NCBI GenBank assembly: GCA_003008705.1
Contig: PDUO01000004.1
Location: 682,001-746,000 of the forward strand
Direction: 5' to 3'
Source of the DNA: Pezicula radicicola
Taxonomy: Eukaryota; Ascomycota; Leotiomycetes; Helotiales; Dermateaceae
DNA length: 64,000 bases
Shown one piece after another: positions 11,800 to 23,472 of this stretch. The notes beneath the pieces were generated by a model that saw nothing but the letters and a program-made list of their open reading frames with translations, had not been told where the DNA came from and made no database searches. Each line of letters opens with the position of its first letter. Positions within the stretch are counted from its first letter, which is position 1. The position numbers were made by a program, and so were the translations under genes.

Positions 11800-12207
11800 A
11801 CACATATGAATGTCTTGTTGCATAAAGGGAAACAAGCATTTGCTTCCTGGAGTCGGTGCATAATGAATGAATAGGACTTTCGTAGTGGACCATTGTGGAC
11901 TGTAACGAAGAAATGAGTATACAACTGCCTAGATGGGCGAAATGAAAATCGAAATGAGATACAGAGTTTGAACGAACAAAATCATGGATTTTAAGCCCTC
12001 GATGACATTTGGACTAAATATGAGTTGGAATAATCAAGATTAACTGTCTTGGGCTCTTGCTCAATCTGTGATTATATTTGGGGAAGCAGTAAGACAACCA
12101 TCTTGTCCTCTGTATGGCAAATTTGAAAGTCCAATGCAAGATGAAAACAGCGCTTTCATAACATCATATAGGTATGCTTAGTAGGGGTATCATCGCAATG
12201 TAATCAC
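11800..12207. other. Convergent 3' intergenic region
   Basis: This is 408 bp between two genes that end towards each other. It should contain both 3' UTRs and polyadenylation signals. No coding or repeat structure is evident. Confidence 0.5.
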
Positions 12208-13667
12208 TTACGACTGAGTAGCCAACAACCCCTCCTCCTCTTCTTCCTGTCGTCGGCTCCTCTTCGCACCGCCCCTCCATGGCCACACTTTCTTAATTGC
12301 ACTCTCTATCCTATCAGACTGATAAACCGCATGACACAACATACCCGCTGCAAACCCCACAGCATCATTCTTAAAAGCCAATAAGCCACCAATAGTCATA
12401 AACATCACCATCCACCTCTCCCTCCTCTCCTCATCACTCAATGTTCTATGCTGTTTCAAAGAATTTACCCCCGTTAACGAGTTCCCATTTCCTGAGCCAC
12501 TACTATCTCCTTCGGATGGAGCCGAGACTTCCCAGAGATCTCGTGCCCCGTAGTTGAGGCTCTCGCCTACTTTTGCTAGCTCCAAACCTGCTGCTAAGAC
12601 CATTATCCCTAGGAGACTTCGAGGGTATTCGCGTAGCAATCCTACTAAGGTCTCGCCGAATAGAAGGCCTAAAAGGACTTTGAATATCCCGAGCAGGATT
12701 ATGGAAGCGCCGCTACGAGCACCGAAGCGATACTGAGCTGCTAGTCCTCCGGATCCGTGACATACGGGCATAGCACCGAACCAACCGCCGACTAGATTCA
12801 TGAGTGCAACACTGATGCCCATGGCGGTTACGCTTGGAGCTGGTAGATGTGGGAGTAGATCTGAGGCAAGGTAGGAGACTGCTATTATAGAATTTAGAGT
12901 TGTTAATGGGATTTGTCCAAGTCCGGCATCTAGGGCTCCTATTCTAAAGTCTTGCCAATCTGGGATGTGGATTGAAGGGTGGAAAAGTTTGAAGCTGGGA
13001 AAGTGGTGAGTTCCTGCTGTTATTAGGGCGATGATGAGACCAAGAAGGAAGATTATCAGGGCATAGGGGACTCGTGGTAAGCGGATTGTGAGGAGCAGGA
13101 AGATGAAGGCGAATAAGGCCCAGAGGAGGTTGTCCCCTGCTGATGGCGTGATCCAGCCGAGTGGTTGCAGGAGAGTGCTTCCGGCGGAAATGACAAGTGA
13201 AAGACCTGCTCCTACTTGGATTCCTTTTACGACCGGCGTAGGAATCACGTGGGTGAACCATCGGAGAAGGCCTGTGATGCTGAAGATCATTACAACTCCG
13301 GCGACTGTGAAACCCGCGGAGATGGTTTCCTCGATGGAGAACTTTCGGGATATGGCTACTGCCGCGATTGCCTATGAATTTTGTTAGTTTATTTAACTTG
13401 CTGAAATGAATTGAGATGGAGAATGAAGACCTTCATGGGTTGTACTGGTAGAGGAATTCCAAAGACTACGCCGGTTAGGATGTTGAAGAGGCCGGAGAAG
13501 ACGAGGGTCGTTGAGAGGGAGATGGAGTTATTGACTGCGAGGGCTATCATTAGAGGCAATAATGTTCCTAAGTCTCCTAGTGATCCAGAGATCTCTGAAA
13601 GGGGAGAGTTGCGGAGAGTTGAGACATTGTTAGCGTGGAAGCGCCTGATGTTCGTGAAGTGGGCCAT
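12208..13667 (-). CDS. MOT1-type molybdate transporter
   Basis: A polytopic membrane protein of 466 aa from two exons (13431-13667, then 12208-13371), with a 59-nt intron between QPMK and AIAA. The N-terminal block SGSLGDLGTLLPLMIAL and the block GLFNILTGVVFGIPLPVQPM are hallmarks of the MOT1 molybdate-uptake family, a branch related to sulfate (SulP) carriers but lacking the STAS domain. About ten hydrophobic helices are visible. The middle part has a family-like VGGWFGAMPVCHGSGGLAAQ segment. A hydrophilic loop rich in Ser/Gly (near 12480-12530) separates the last helices, and the C-terminus is charged (Arg then a Glu run). Molybdate feeds the molybdenum cofactor of nitrate reductase and other enzymes. 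Low-affinity sulfate or tungstate transport is the main alternative. It may act at the plasma or vacuolar membrane; the sequence does not decide. Confidence 0.88.
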
Positions 13668-14167
13668 AGTGATAGAGACTCTAGTGTAGCATCGATCCAG
13701 CGAGAGCGCAAATTAGAAACCCATTGAGGGAGTCAAGAGTTAAGAGTCTAGAAGTTAGGTCTAAAGGGAGATGCAAGAGGAAAACAATAAAAGGCAAAGC
13801 AGGAAGTCAAGCGCTTGATATAAATGGTGTTGTTGCACAGGTCACTGTCGAGGTCAGATGCTCTCGCTTACTGTACAATGTTGGAGGACTCGTCATTTTC
13901 GCAGTCTCGCTTAGGTAGACACAAGGGTACCAGGTGGGGGGGTTTTTTTGAACGCCGGCTAAACGCGCTTTCGCGTTATATGTAATTTATCACATCACGT
14001 CCACGTCGCGTAAATCCCAACCTCTTAGTATACCACTCTACGGAGCTTCAATATTTCCATACACCAACTTCATCATCACTTTCTCTCCCAAGAACCATGA
14101 ACATTCTTCCCGTCAATCACCTATAATTCTTCACATCCATACAAGCATTGTACCATATATAACTACA
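13668..14167. promoter_or_regulatory. Divergent promoter: molybdate transporter / MRC1
   Basis: This 500-bp region separates two divergently transcribed genes. It includes a G-run followed by a T-run near 13935-13950, the MCB-like palindrome at 13962-13977 and an AT-rich, pyrimidine-rich leader before MRC1. Confidence 0.5.
13962..13977. promoter_or_regulatory. MCB/SCB-like palindrome upstream of MRC1
   Basis: The perfect inverted repeat AACGCG-CTTT-CGCGTT lies about 190 bp upstream of the MRC1 start. It contains two MluI-box-type half-sites and, on the minus strand, CGCGAAA, which fits the SCB consensus CRCGAAA. A further CGCGTAA lies near 14007. Such sites bind MBF/SBF or E2F-type factors and drive G1/S genes. 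A replication-checkpoint gene is a natural target. Binding here is inferred. Confidence 0.5.
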
Positions 14168-17100
14168 ATGTCTTCTACACGAGCATCCTCGCCGGCGAGC
14201 GAAGCCTCTCCCACTTCGCCGTCTCAATTGACCCCCAATTCAAAAGTTAAGGCTTTGCTCGCACAATTCGACGACTCGGATGACGAGAGTGTTTCGGGAT
14301 CCGCAAGAGCCAGATTGGCCACGAAAATTACAACTAAGAAGAGCCCTTCGAAATCCCGGAGTCCGCGTCGAACTTCGCCAACAGTAGACGCGAATAAGGA
14401 TGTATCAATGGCTGAGAATGAGGATGATGAAGACGAGGAGGAAGAGGAAATAGTTCGACCCAAGGGAAGATTAGCATCGCGTATGCAGGCAGCAATGGAG
14501 AGCTCAGAGGAGGAACCGGTTGCAGTTACTGCTCGCGAACGCGTCAAGAAGATGCTCACCACGAAGTCAAAATCACCCGAGCCAGCGTCCAATGCAGAGA
14601 GCAGCAAGAGTGAGGACAATGACTCGCCCGTAGTATCACGGAAACGAAAAGTAAGAGTACCGCGTCGTAGTACACCCACTCCTACATCTCCTCGAGAACA
14701 AAGTGCTTCGCCAGGTCTTTTTGTTTCGCCTGCGGCCCCCAGATCCGCTACTCCTGCAACCAACGAGTCCGATTCAGATAATTTGCCTGTAGACATTACA
14801 TCGACTGATCGATTCAAAGCGCTCGTTGCAAAGAAACGCCAGGAGCGACTTGAGAAGGAAGCAGAGCTGAAGCGGGAGAAAGCAAAGAAAGCAGCTGAAC
14901 GCAAGAAGGTAGAGGCCACACTGGAGGAGGAAGATGAAGACGACTTCAGCGACGATGTTGAACGGCGACTTACACAATCACAAAGGCCTACCCGCAGAGC
15001 GGGAAAGAAGGCCTTGGAGGAGATGCACAGAGAGACACAGCGATTAAGTCGAAATATGCAATTAGCCCACCAGGCGAAAACGAAAAAGAAGGTCACCAAA
15101 GCCAGTTTATTTGCCAAATTCAACTACAAACCCGCTGGGTTTTTGGAAGAAGAGCCTGCAACATCTAGCTCACCCGTCCGCCCCTCGGATCTTGAAATGC
15201 GGGATACACCGCCAACTTCCCCCTTGTCCCACGGAAGCCCTCTAGAGAAACCCGTGGGCACTTTCGATACTGCAATGGCAATTGACGAGCCCGAACAGCA
15301 GTCAGGAGATGAGTTGCCGAGCCTTGAGCATGCTTTGACCCAGATGCGTTCAGCACCAAAGGTCGACAAAGGCAAAGGAAAAGCAATTGAGGAGCCAGTA
15401 GCACCAGAGCCGCTAGAACAGAAACCTTTACTCACCAATAAGCCAAAAAAGTTCCAGCTATCGAAGGCTTCTGACAGGACTATGTCGTTATTAGACGATT
15501 CCGACAGCGATCTTGAAATCGTGGACTCAAAAACACCACGCAAGACGAAAATGGACGCCATATTCGACAGTATTCCAGCTAAGAAAAACATTGAAGCCAG
15601 TTCCATCTATGCACTACGTATGCTCGCTCATCTCACGTCTCCTGGAAAGGAAAATCCTCGGGGTAAAAATACAAAATCTTCAATGACAACTGCCCAGCTT
15701 CAAATGTCTCTCCAACAACGTGCTAGACAGCAGGCCACACGCGAAAGGGAAGAGCGTTTACAGGCTCTCAGAGACAAAGGTATTATTGTACAGACTGCTG
15801 AGGAGAGGCAGAAAGAGTTGGCTGAGGTGGAGGATCTCATTTCCAAAGCTCGACGTGAGGCAGAGGAGATTATGAAGAGAGAAAAGGCAGCTGCGAAAAG
15901 GGAACGTAAGGCAAATGGCGAGGTCGATCCTCTGGGCGATAGCAGTGATGATGAGGATTGGCAAGAAGAAAAAGAGAATCCTGCCGAGCAGTTGTCTGGA
16001 TCTGGCTCGGGCTCTGAGGACGAAGAAGAGGAAGGTTTTGAAGAGGGCAGCGATGAGGAAGACGAAGAGGAGGATGAAATGGCTCTCGATGACGAAGAGA
16101 ATGCTCAGCCCAATGCAGCGAATGCGATGATAGATAACGAGGCCGACGAGAGTGACGTGGATAAAGCTGCTGAGGAGGAAGCTGGTCTCTCTGTTAACGA
16201 TGAGACGGCCGAAGGTGACAATGCGGAAGATGAAGATGAGTCGCTTCCACTGAACGCCAAAACTCGGAGGCAAAGGAAGTCAAATGTTATCTCTGACGAT
16301 GAGGATGAAGAGGATGAAAAGAACCCCACACCTACAGCCCATCTTACAAAGACTCCTTCTCAGTTCAAGTCGCCCATGCAACCCCGTACAATTTCACCAA
16401 TTGCCCCAAATTCAGTTCTTCGCTCAGCTACAAAGACTTTCATACCAGGCCTAACAGTAGCCGGCCCAGCAGGATTGGGTCTGACCCAAATATTTCAGGG
16501 AACGATGGACGATAGCCAAATGGAACCCTCAGCGACAGAAGCCAGTTCGAATTATCCGCAGATGGAGGCCAAAGAGGATAGATTGGCCTTTTTGAGAGGA
16601 CTTCCACCACCATCGCTTCCTCCTTTTCAGCCAACTATGGAAGAGGATACCCAGGAGGATATAATTATGGACAGTCCTGCCCGAATGAGCCGGATTCCAG
16701 AATCTCAGCCAAGTGAAACACAGACGGGGACACAAGCGATTCGATTGGACTTTTCTCAATCACAGATTCATGGTTTCGACAGTCTGGTGGATCCATTCGC
16801 AACTCAATATTCCGAGTTTCCTGAAGCCACTCAAGACGGTGGCTTTGCACATAGAACTCCTATTAGAGGGCGATTCATTGAACCTCCTCCCTCGACCGTG
16901 GACACTGTTATCCTCGAGCCCACTGCTGTGCCAGAGAAGTTGGAAGAGACACCTGTTGTCAAGAAGAAGGGCAAGCTTCGTCAGCGAGCGCGAGCCATAG
17001 CTTTCTCAGACGAGGAAGATGCAGGAATGGATGCGGACGAGGATGAACTTGAGATTTCCGCAGACGCATTCGATGTCATGCGTAAAGCCTCAAAGAAAAG

Positions 17101-18409
17101 GGAGGTCGTTGTTGATGACTTCGATAGAAAGAAGAGCAAGGCAAAGGAAATGGTCAATGAGCAGGCTGAGGAGTCGGAGGACGAATATGCTGGATTGGGT
17201 GGTGCAAGTGACGACGAAAGTGGTGGTGAAGAAGACGAATATGTGAAAGCTATGATTGACGACGCAGCCGGCAAGGATGTCGACGAGAGCAAGCTTGCTG
17301 CATTTTATGCGTAAGTTACATATTTCATGCCGTTTTTATTAATACTAACATAGAATAGCGATCGTGAGCGTGCAAACGACGAAAAGCAAGTGGAAAAGCT
17401 TTACAACGACATCACCAGAGGCATGCTGCGCCGAAAGCGTGGTGCAGACTACGACTTATCCGATTCTGATGATGACGGTGAAGCAAAGAGACGTATGAAA
17501 CGCAAAGAATTTGCGAGAATGCGAAAAGCTCTGCTCGCCGATGAACGCATTGGAAAGATTGCCGAGAATCCAAAGAGACAAGCTTTCCTTCGTGCCATCG
17601 AAGATCATGAGAGCGAGGATGAAATGGACTTCTTGGATGACTTTGCAGAGCAAACAGAGGCAACGGACTCCCAGTCACAGTCCCAAGTTGGAGAATCACA
17701 ACAACAGGTCATTCCTGATAGTCAGCCTCATACCAGCATGGGACCACCCAAGCGCAAGCGTTCTGAGGACTCATATACCGAGAACAGACCAGCACCCCAT
17801 CTCCGCCGGACACAGGCTTCCAAGAAGCCTTCAAATATTTCTGAAATCAGGGAGTCGCTCTCTAGTCTGATCGAAGAACCTAATGCCATGGTTGTGGACG
17901 AGGAATCTGGTTCTGACGAGGACGAGGAGCTCGAGATTGAAGAAAACGTTGGAGAGCCGAACAGAGAAAGGGAGAAAGAAAATCGTGACCCATTTGCTCT
18001 CCGGAGAACTAAGGTGGCAGTGGTTGACCGCATTGCAGTCAAGCGAGCCTCCTCAAATGCAGCATCAGGAAACACCCGCCTTGCATTCGCTGTCTCGTCA
18101 TCTGCTCCCGGCTTCAAAGTTCCAGCTTTGTTGAGAAGGGCTACCACCAACAGCAGTATTGCCTCCTCAACAACCTCGAGTGTCAGCGGTAGCACAGCAT
18201 CAGCTACCGAGAGGATGGCCGGTGGATCTGGCAGCGACATTAAACGAGGTGGTGGTAAGAACAGTGGTGTTAATTACTTCGCACGAGAGACCGAAAGGAA
18301 GGCCAAGCTTATCAAGACGGAGAAGAAGAGGGAACAGAAACTTTTCAAGGGCGCTGAGATGAGGAGCAAGGTTGTTGGGGGCTTGTTTGGTGGAGGCAAG
18401 TTTGAGTGA
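14168..18409 (+). CDS. MRC1: Mediator of replication checkpoint (Mrc1/Claspin homologue)
   Basis: Two exons (14168-17310, 17359-18409) give 1397 aa. Mrc1 travels with the replisome, speeds fork progression, and relays Mec1/ATR signals to Rad53/Chk2 when forks stall. The protein is mostly disordered and very acidic, with long Asp/Glu runs, as expected. The conserved MRC1-like domain spans about residues 1000-1130, across the intron: KLAAFYADRERANDEK, LYNDITRGMLRRKRGADYDL, and MRKALLADERIGKIAENPKR. Several SQ/TQ motifs, the Mec1/ATR targets, cluster near residues 850-920 (for example FSQSQIHG, FATQYSEF, EATQDGG) and again around SQSQSQVGESQQQ. Basic coiled-coil stretches at about residues 215-265 and 505-580 are typical of the N-terminal and central parts. 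The upstream G1/S-like palindrome supports cell-cycle regulation. Confidence 0.93.
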
Positions 18410-18948
18410 GTGGTTTAAAGACGCTTATATAGCGATGATTTGTGTTGAGCGTGGCGTTCGGTGTCGTGGACGCATGGTAGGTGTACTTGGAGTCTTGAGG
18501 AAAGATGGTTTATTGTTTGGGCATTTTAATGAGTGAAAGATTTGGTTACTGTGTTTAAAGATTCCAACTCTTTAAGAACTTCATCATTTGAAGACAATGC
18601 AAGACATGATAAGAAAAGATTTCATTTGACCCAATCCAATTAGATCAAAAACTGTACAAGTTTCTTACAGGTTGTTTTCTTCCTAAGTTCCTACTTACTG
18701 CTCTCAGGGACTTCTAGTGCTCTAGCATTAGATGTGGCGTCGACGAATGCACATAAATACGTAAGCCACTCATTCTGTTCTATCGGTGTATTTCACTACG
18801 TTTGAGCATCTTAAGATCTGTTTTGACAAAATTGAGAGTATTTCATTTTATTGTACAACAAGAATTGTACAGTTTTGAAAATTGACTATGATGATACAGG
18901 CATTTACAATGTTCGTCCCATTCTCCAGTACTTATCCCATACAATAAT
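18410..18948. other. Convergent 3' intergenic region
   Basis: AT-rich DNA between the MRC1 and uL22m stop codons. It should contain both 3' UTRs. No gene, RNA or repeat was recognised. Confidence 0.5.
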
Positions 18949-20026
18949 TTACCATGAATAATACTGTCTCTGAGCAGTAATCGGTCTATTTGGTAGTTGT
19001 ACCCAGACTTTGCGCTTAGCTTCCTTAGCCACTCGCTCTTCATGAAGTCTGATTCGAGTGGCTTCTTCTTTCAGCACCACAGTCAATTCTTTCACATTGT
19101 TAGCAACGAATCCTCTGGATTTGAGGGTGTTTTCTTACTTGTCGTGGGGTTCTTCATCATGTGTACGTTTCCTCTTGCCCTGTAATCTGGAGTGACACCA
19201 TATGCATCTCTACCACACCATGCCTGCTCAACCCATACCGTTGTTGGGTCCGTCACCTTCACACGCTTTCCATCCTTTGTCTGAATAATTACTGGGTCGC
19301 TCTTCTTACCCTCAGCAGCTCCTAATCCCATACCCCTCCGGACAATAGCCTCATTCATAGCATGCTGTAAGTGTTCCCTAACATCCTTCGCAGCCTTCTT
19401 CTTGGAGAACCTCATTTGGATAAGCGCATCTGCCACCGTCTTGCCTGTGATTTGTTTTGCCAGTGGAACTAGCTTCTTCACAGACGTCTGGAAAGCGTGA
19501 CTTTGGGAAACCAACTGCCTCTCTTGTCTTTTGATCAACTGGGCCTTCGTCAGTCGGCCCCCTTTACGAATCTCCCGAATCACCATCTTCCTCTCCCATC
19601 GTTTTCGGTTTTCTGGGTCCGGATCTAAAGCTGATGCCATGTTGTCCGGATTCCGCACAGGTCTTCGTCGCTTCTGGCCGCCCGAGAGGGTTTCTACGGG
19701 CTTTGGTCCTGCAAGCTCTTCATCTTCGAAAATAGATGAGGACGATAGATCACCGCGAGTAAGGGCTTTGGGGGGTGCTGGTTTGCGCTTGAGATACTCC
19801 TCGGTCAATGGATTCACCTGTGGTCGAGGACTGGTATCTAAATCCTTCTTCTTTCCCCATCCGAAGATAGTTCGTCGTTGGACGCATGGGACTAGGAACG
19901 AGAGAGGCGTTTGGGAGGCTGTGAACGAGGCAGCTGTCAGGCTCAATTAGTCATTAAATCAATTTCAAAGCATTGCCAGTCCATACCTGACTTTACCAAG
20001 CGCCGCGATGGCAGATGGAGACTCAT
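18949..20026 (-). CDS. MRPL22: Mitochondrial large-subunit ribosomal protein uL22m
   Basis: Three exons (19987-20026, 19139-19933, 18949-19088) give 324 aa; exon lengths 40+795+140 sum to a multiple of three. The N-terminus MSLHLPSRRLVKS plus an Arg/Ser/Thr-rich stretch and QRRTIFGWGKKK looks like a mitochondrial targeting sequence. The uL22 core is visible from about residue 175: PLAKQITGKTVADALIQMRF, KDVREHLQHAMNEAI, then WVEQAWCGRDAYG and the hallmark YRARGNVH. The short third exon supplies the family C-terminus, LTVVLKEEATRIRLHEERVA, ending QRQYYSW. Without splicing, the second exon would read a few unrelated codons into a stop, so the exon 3 call matters. uL22m lines the mitoribosome exit tunnel. 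The gene is head-to-head with the Prp24 gene. Confidence 0.9.
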
Positions 20027-20316
20027 TGTGATTGATTCTACTCCTCCTCTGGGGTCTTGAAGGTCAACGCGAGTGTTTTTGACATTTTGGTCAGGAATCA
20101 AGGTCCGGGCGGTGTAAGGGCGCCGGCAGAATAATCGCGTCACACGAGAAGCTTCGTCCAGAGCTTCTCTGTATACAATAGCAACTTCTTACCCACCATT
20201 CACGACGAGTTCTAGTGCAATGGTCTTCGGACATCGTCGCATACATCTAACACCAAATAGATGACCCATACAATTCAGCAAATTTGTTAGGACAAGTACT
20301 GTCGACTGCCTAAATC
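20027..20316. promoter_or_regulatory. Short divergent promoter: uL22m / Prp24
   Basis: Only 290 bp separate the two start codons, so both promoters and 5' leaders must fit here. This suggests a shared bidirectional promoter for a mitoribosomal protein and a splicing factor. Confidence 0.55.
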
Positions 20317-23300
20317 ATGGCTGAGAGCGCACCTGTTGGAGAAGATACTTGGCTGGCCTTGGTCGACGAAGCCAGCAGGAGCGCCAGTACCTTGGAGCGA
20401 CGTGTTGGAGTGGTGGAGCTCTATAACTCTGCTTTAGCAGCGGAGCCATGGAGCACGAAGCTATGGTTAGCATACTGCGAATGGTTCTGGTCGCTTCATA
20501 CGGACTGTCAAACATCAGATGCCGGATGGCCTGAGGAGGAGCAGCTTGTTGGACAAGAAATGTTCTCTTTGGAAGCAGCCCGTCAAATATGGCAACAGGG
20601 TGCTCAGGCAATTCAATGGCGTATGAATGATAGTCACGAAGTCTGGAACCGATGGATTTCTATCGAGTTGGAGGAACTCTCGAAAGCTCCTACTGAATAC
20701 GATATTGAACGCGTACGAAAGATATTCGAGGCCCGGCTACAAATACCACATGCTACATGGGATGACACTTCGCAGATGTTTACCACCTCATTCATTTCCA
20801 AATATGACGAGGCTGCATATTTTTCCACGATGCAGAAGATGACGGAGCTAGCCAAAACTGCGAAGGAACTCTATGGCCATCGCGAAATGCATGAATTGAA
20901 ACTTCAGCAGGCGACTGACGATGAGGCTCGAAAGACTGCGATGAAGGAATACCTAGATTGGGAGGACTTCAATACCCGAAAGAAGAACAAGAAAGGTGTG
21001 CATGAAAGCCCAGCAATTCTGTGTGTAGCACTATACGAGCGTGCACTATCGTCAGGTGGCCTTGGCTTAGACACGAGTATCTGGGAAGACTACATAACCT
21101 TTCTGTCTTTGGCCAAAGGTCTCAATTCCCAAATCGAGTTGCCAACAATTCTTTCAGTCGCTCAGCGAGCTACGACCCATTGTCCGTGGCATGGGCCACT
21201 GTGGACTCGATATTTACTGAGTGCGGAGACGGACGGTCTACAGTTTGCCGATATTGAGAAAATAAAGCATACCGCAACTAGTACTGGAAAGTTGGACCGT
21301 GATGGAATGGGCGGAGTACTTGACGTCTATGCAACTTGGTGTGGGTATTTAAGACGCCGTGCTGTTGACGAAGCTTCTGGAGATGAAGAAGCAGATATGG
21401 CTGAAATGGGTTTGCACGCAGCACTCGAAGACGTCCGGATTTGGGGTGAACGTTTGTACGGCAAAAAGGCATGGAAGGGTGACCCCTCCTTTCGAATTGA
21501 AAGAGTTCAGATTACCTACCTTACACATCGGGGATCAATTGAAGAAGCGCGCAACGTCTGGAATACGCTCACTAAAACACATTCAGACAGCTATGAGTTC
21601 TGGCAGCAGTATTATCTCTGGGAGATGACTGTGCGAAGCCCCGACGATGTTAAGCATGCACAATCATCCCTGGCCACAGCAGTCTTAGTCAAAGCCGCTC
21701 AGCGGAAGACTCTTGACTGGCCTGAAAAGATTTTAGAGGTCTACGTGCGACACTGTAATAATTATGAGGATGCTCAGACAACGAGAGGTGCTCTGGATAC
21801 AACATACCGCACGAGTAAGAATATCGCTAAACGACGGCAGAAAGAGGCAGACGCGGCTGCAGCTTTGTACACTCAGCAGCAGCCTCAAGAAGTGGTTGAG
21901 AGCACAGACCAAGCAGAGACGTCCTCCACCACAGTTACCTCCAAGAGAAAGCGTAATTCGGCCTCTGAGGAAGCTGAAGGCACAACTCCAAAGAAGGTCA
22001 AAAATGAGCAGCCTACAGCTGACGAATCATCCTTGCAAGAACAACATCTGAAGCGAGATCGCGAAAACACCACTGTAATCGTTACCAATCTACCCGCTGA
22101 AGTCACGCAGACGAAAGTTAGACAATATTTCAAGGAATATGGCCATATCAATAGCCTAACAATCAAGACTGAAGCCGACAAATCTTCATCCACAGGCCTG
22201 ATTGAATTCAGTTCTACTGATGACGTACAATCTGCCTTGCTTAGAGATGGAAAATACTTTGGAGAAAAACAGATTCATGTGGAAGCTGGTACTGGATTAA
22301 CTCTTTATGTCACCAACTACCCCCCGACTGCTGACGAGGCATTCTTCAGAGAACTTTTCAAGGATTGCGGTGACATTTTTAGTATCAGATGGCCAAGTCT
22401 TAAATTCAATACTCAGCGGCGATTCTGCTACATCTCCTTTCGATCGCGTGATGCCGCTGCATCAGCCACTCGCCTCGATGGCAAATTGTTGGAGAATCGG
22501 TATAAGCTTCAAGCAAAATATTCGGATCCTGCTAGAAAGAAGCCACGCGAAGGCGCCACAGCTGAGGGCCGAGAAGTGCATGTGTCAGGCCTTGACACCA
22601 ATACAACGGAAGACGAACTGAAGGAAGTCTTTTCAAAGTATGGCACAGTCTCAGGTGTCCGAATCTTGAGAAAGTTGGACGGTAGAAGCAAGGGTGCAGG
22701 TTTTGTTGACTTTGCGAAGAAAGAAGATGCCGAGAAGGCTTCCGAGGAACTGAACGGCGTCAAGTTCAAGACACAAATCATCAAGGCTGAACTTTCGAAA
22801 GCAGTCAATTTCAAGCCTACCGCAACGACCGGCAAGGGATCAACTGCTTCGCCAGCCCCGGATGCGGATGCGGATGGCGATTCGGCCATGTCACCGTCCC
22901 CTGCTCCGGATATGACTCACACCAACACGCATGTGTTACATGGACCATCTAAAGCTGAAATTGCAGGAAGAACCATTACTTTGATGAACATTCCGGATAC
23001 CGTTAATGACGCACGCGTGCGAGCTTTGGTAGAACCTTATGGTCCTATTGTTAAGCTTTCGCTACGCTTGGATCACTCAGGCGCAGTCGTCGAATTTGCG
23101 GATGTTAAGGATGCAGGTCGTGCGGCGTTGGGACTGGAAAATCATGAAATTGTACCTGGGCGTAAGCTTCGGACCGGTAGTATGAAGGATCTATTCCAGC
23201 AAAAGGATGAGACACGGACAGATCGGATACAGGTTGGGCAAGGTAAAAAGGCATCGACCAGTTTCATGCAGCCTAGTGCTCCAGTCAGGAGACCTGGAGC

Positions 23301-23472
23301 TGGCGGGCGTGGGGGACTTGGTGCGAAGAAAGGGTTGGGATTTTCTGCTGCAAAGGCAGCTCCAAAGCCCGAACTTCCTAGCAGTTCCGCTGCTAATGGT
23401 AACGGTGAAGACATCAAGCCGAAAAGCAACGCGGACTTCAAAAAGATGTTCCTCAGTGGCGGAACGGAATAG
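20317..23472 (+). CDS. prp24: U4/U6 snRNP assembly factor (Prp24/SART3 homologue)
   Basis: An intronless 1051-aa protein. Residues 1 to about 510 carry HAT (half-a-TPR) helical repeats with regular Trp/Tyr spacing, for example WSTKLWLAYCEWFWS, EVWNRWISIELEELS and SYEFWQQYYLWEMTV. Four RRMs follow at about residues 582-655, 660-735, 751-825 and 883-955. Their RNP2 motifs are VIVTNL, LYVTNY, VHVSGL and ITLMNI, and the clearest RNP1 is GAGFVDF. The C-terminus NADFKKMFLSGG matches the short motif with which Prp24/SART3 contacts the Lsm ring of U6. The HAT plus RRM layout is that of SART3 and of filamentous-fungal Prp24, larger than the yeast protein, which lacks the HAT half. It anneals U4 and U6 RNAs during spliceosome recycling in the nucleus. 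Lys/Arg-rich sequence near residue 555 may be a nuclear localisation signal. Confidence 0.93.
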   Translation: MAESAPVGEDTWLALVDEASRSASTLERRVGVVELYNSALAAEPWSTKLWLAYCEWFWSLHTDCQTSDAGWPEEEQLVGQEMFSLEAARQIWQQGAQAIQWRMNDSHEVWNRWISIELEELSKAPTEYDIERVRKIFEARLQIPHATWDDTSQMFTTSFISKYDEAAYFSTMQKMTELAKTAKELYGHREMHELKLQQATDDEARKTAMKEYLDWEDFNTRKKNKKGVHESPAILCVALYERALSSGGLGLDTSIWEDYITFLSLAKGLNSQIELPTILSVAQRATTHCPWHGPLWTRYLLSAETDGLQFADIEKIKHTATSTGKLDRDGMGGVLDVYATWCGYLRRRAVDEASGDEEADMAEMGLHAALEDVRIWGERLYGKKAWKGDPSFRIERVQITYLTHRGSIEEARNVWNTLTKTHSDSYEFWQQYYLWEMTVRSPDDVKHAQSSLATAVLVKAAQRKTLDWPEKILEVYVRHCNNYEDAQTTRGALDTTYRTSKNIAKRRQKEADAAAALYTQQQPQEVVESTDQAETSSTTVTSKRKRNSASEEAEGTTPKKVKNEQPTADESSLQEQHLKRDRENTTVIVTNLPAEVTQTKVRQYFKEYGHINSLTIKTEADKSSSTGLIEFSSTDDVQSALLRDGKYFGEKQIHVEAGTGLTLYVTNYPPTADEAFFRELFKDCGDIFSIRWPSLKFNTQRRFCYISFRSRDAAASATRLDGKLLENRYKLQAKYSDPARKKPREGATAEGREVHVSGLDTNTTEDELKEVFSKYGTVSGVRILRKLDGRSKGAGFVDFAKKEDAEKASEELNGVKFKTQIIKAELSKAVNFKPTATTGKGSTASPAPDADADGDSAMSPSPAPDMTHTNTHVLHGPSKAEIAGRTITLMNIPDTVNDARVRALVEPYGPIVKLSLRLDHSGAVVEFADVKDAGRAALGLENHEIVPGRKLRTGSMKDLFQQKDETRTDRIQVGQGKKASTSFMQPSAPVRRPGAGGRGGLGAKKGLGFSAAKAAPKPELPSSSAANGNGEDIKPKSNADFKKMFLSGGTE

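Noticed and set aside
14224..15123. Long minus-strand frame (299 codons) opposite MRC1
   Set aside because: Serine-rich shadow of the acidic, repetitive MRC1 coding strand; no independent signals.
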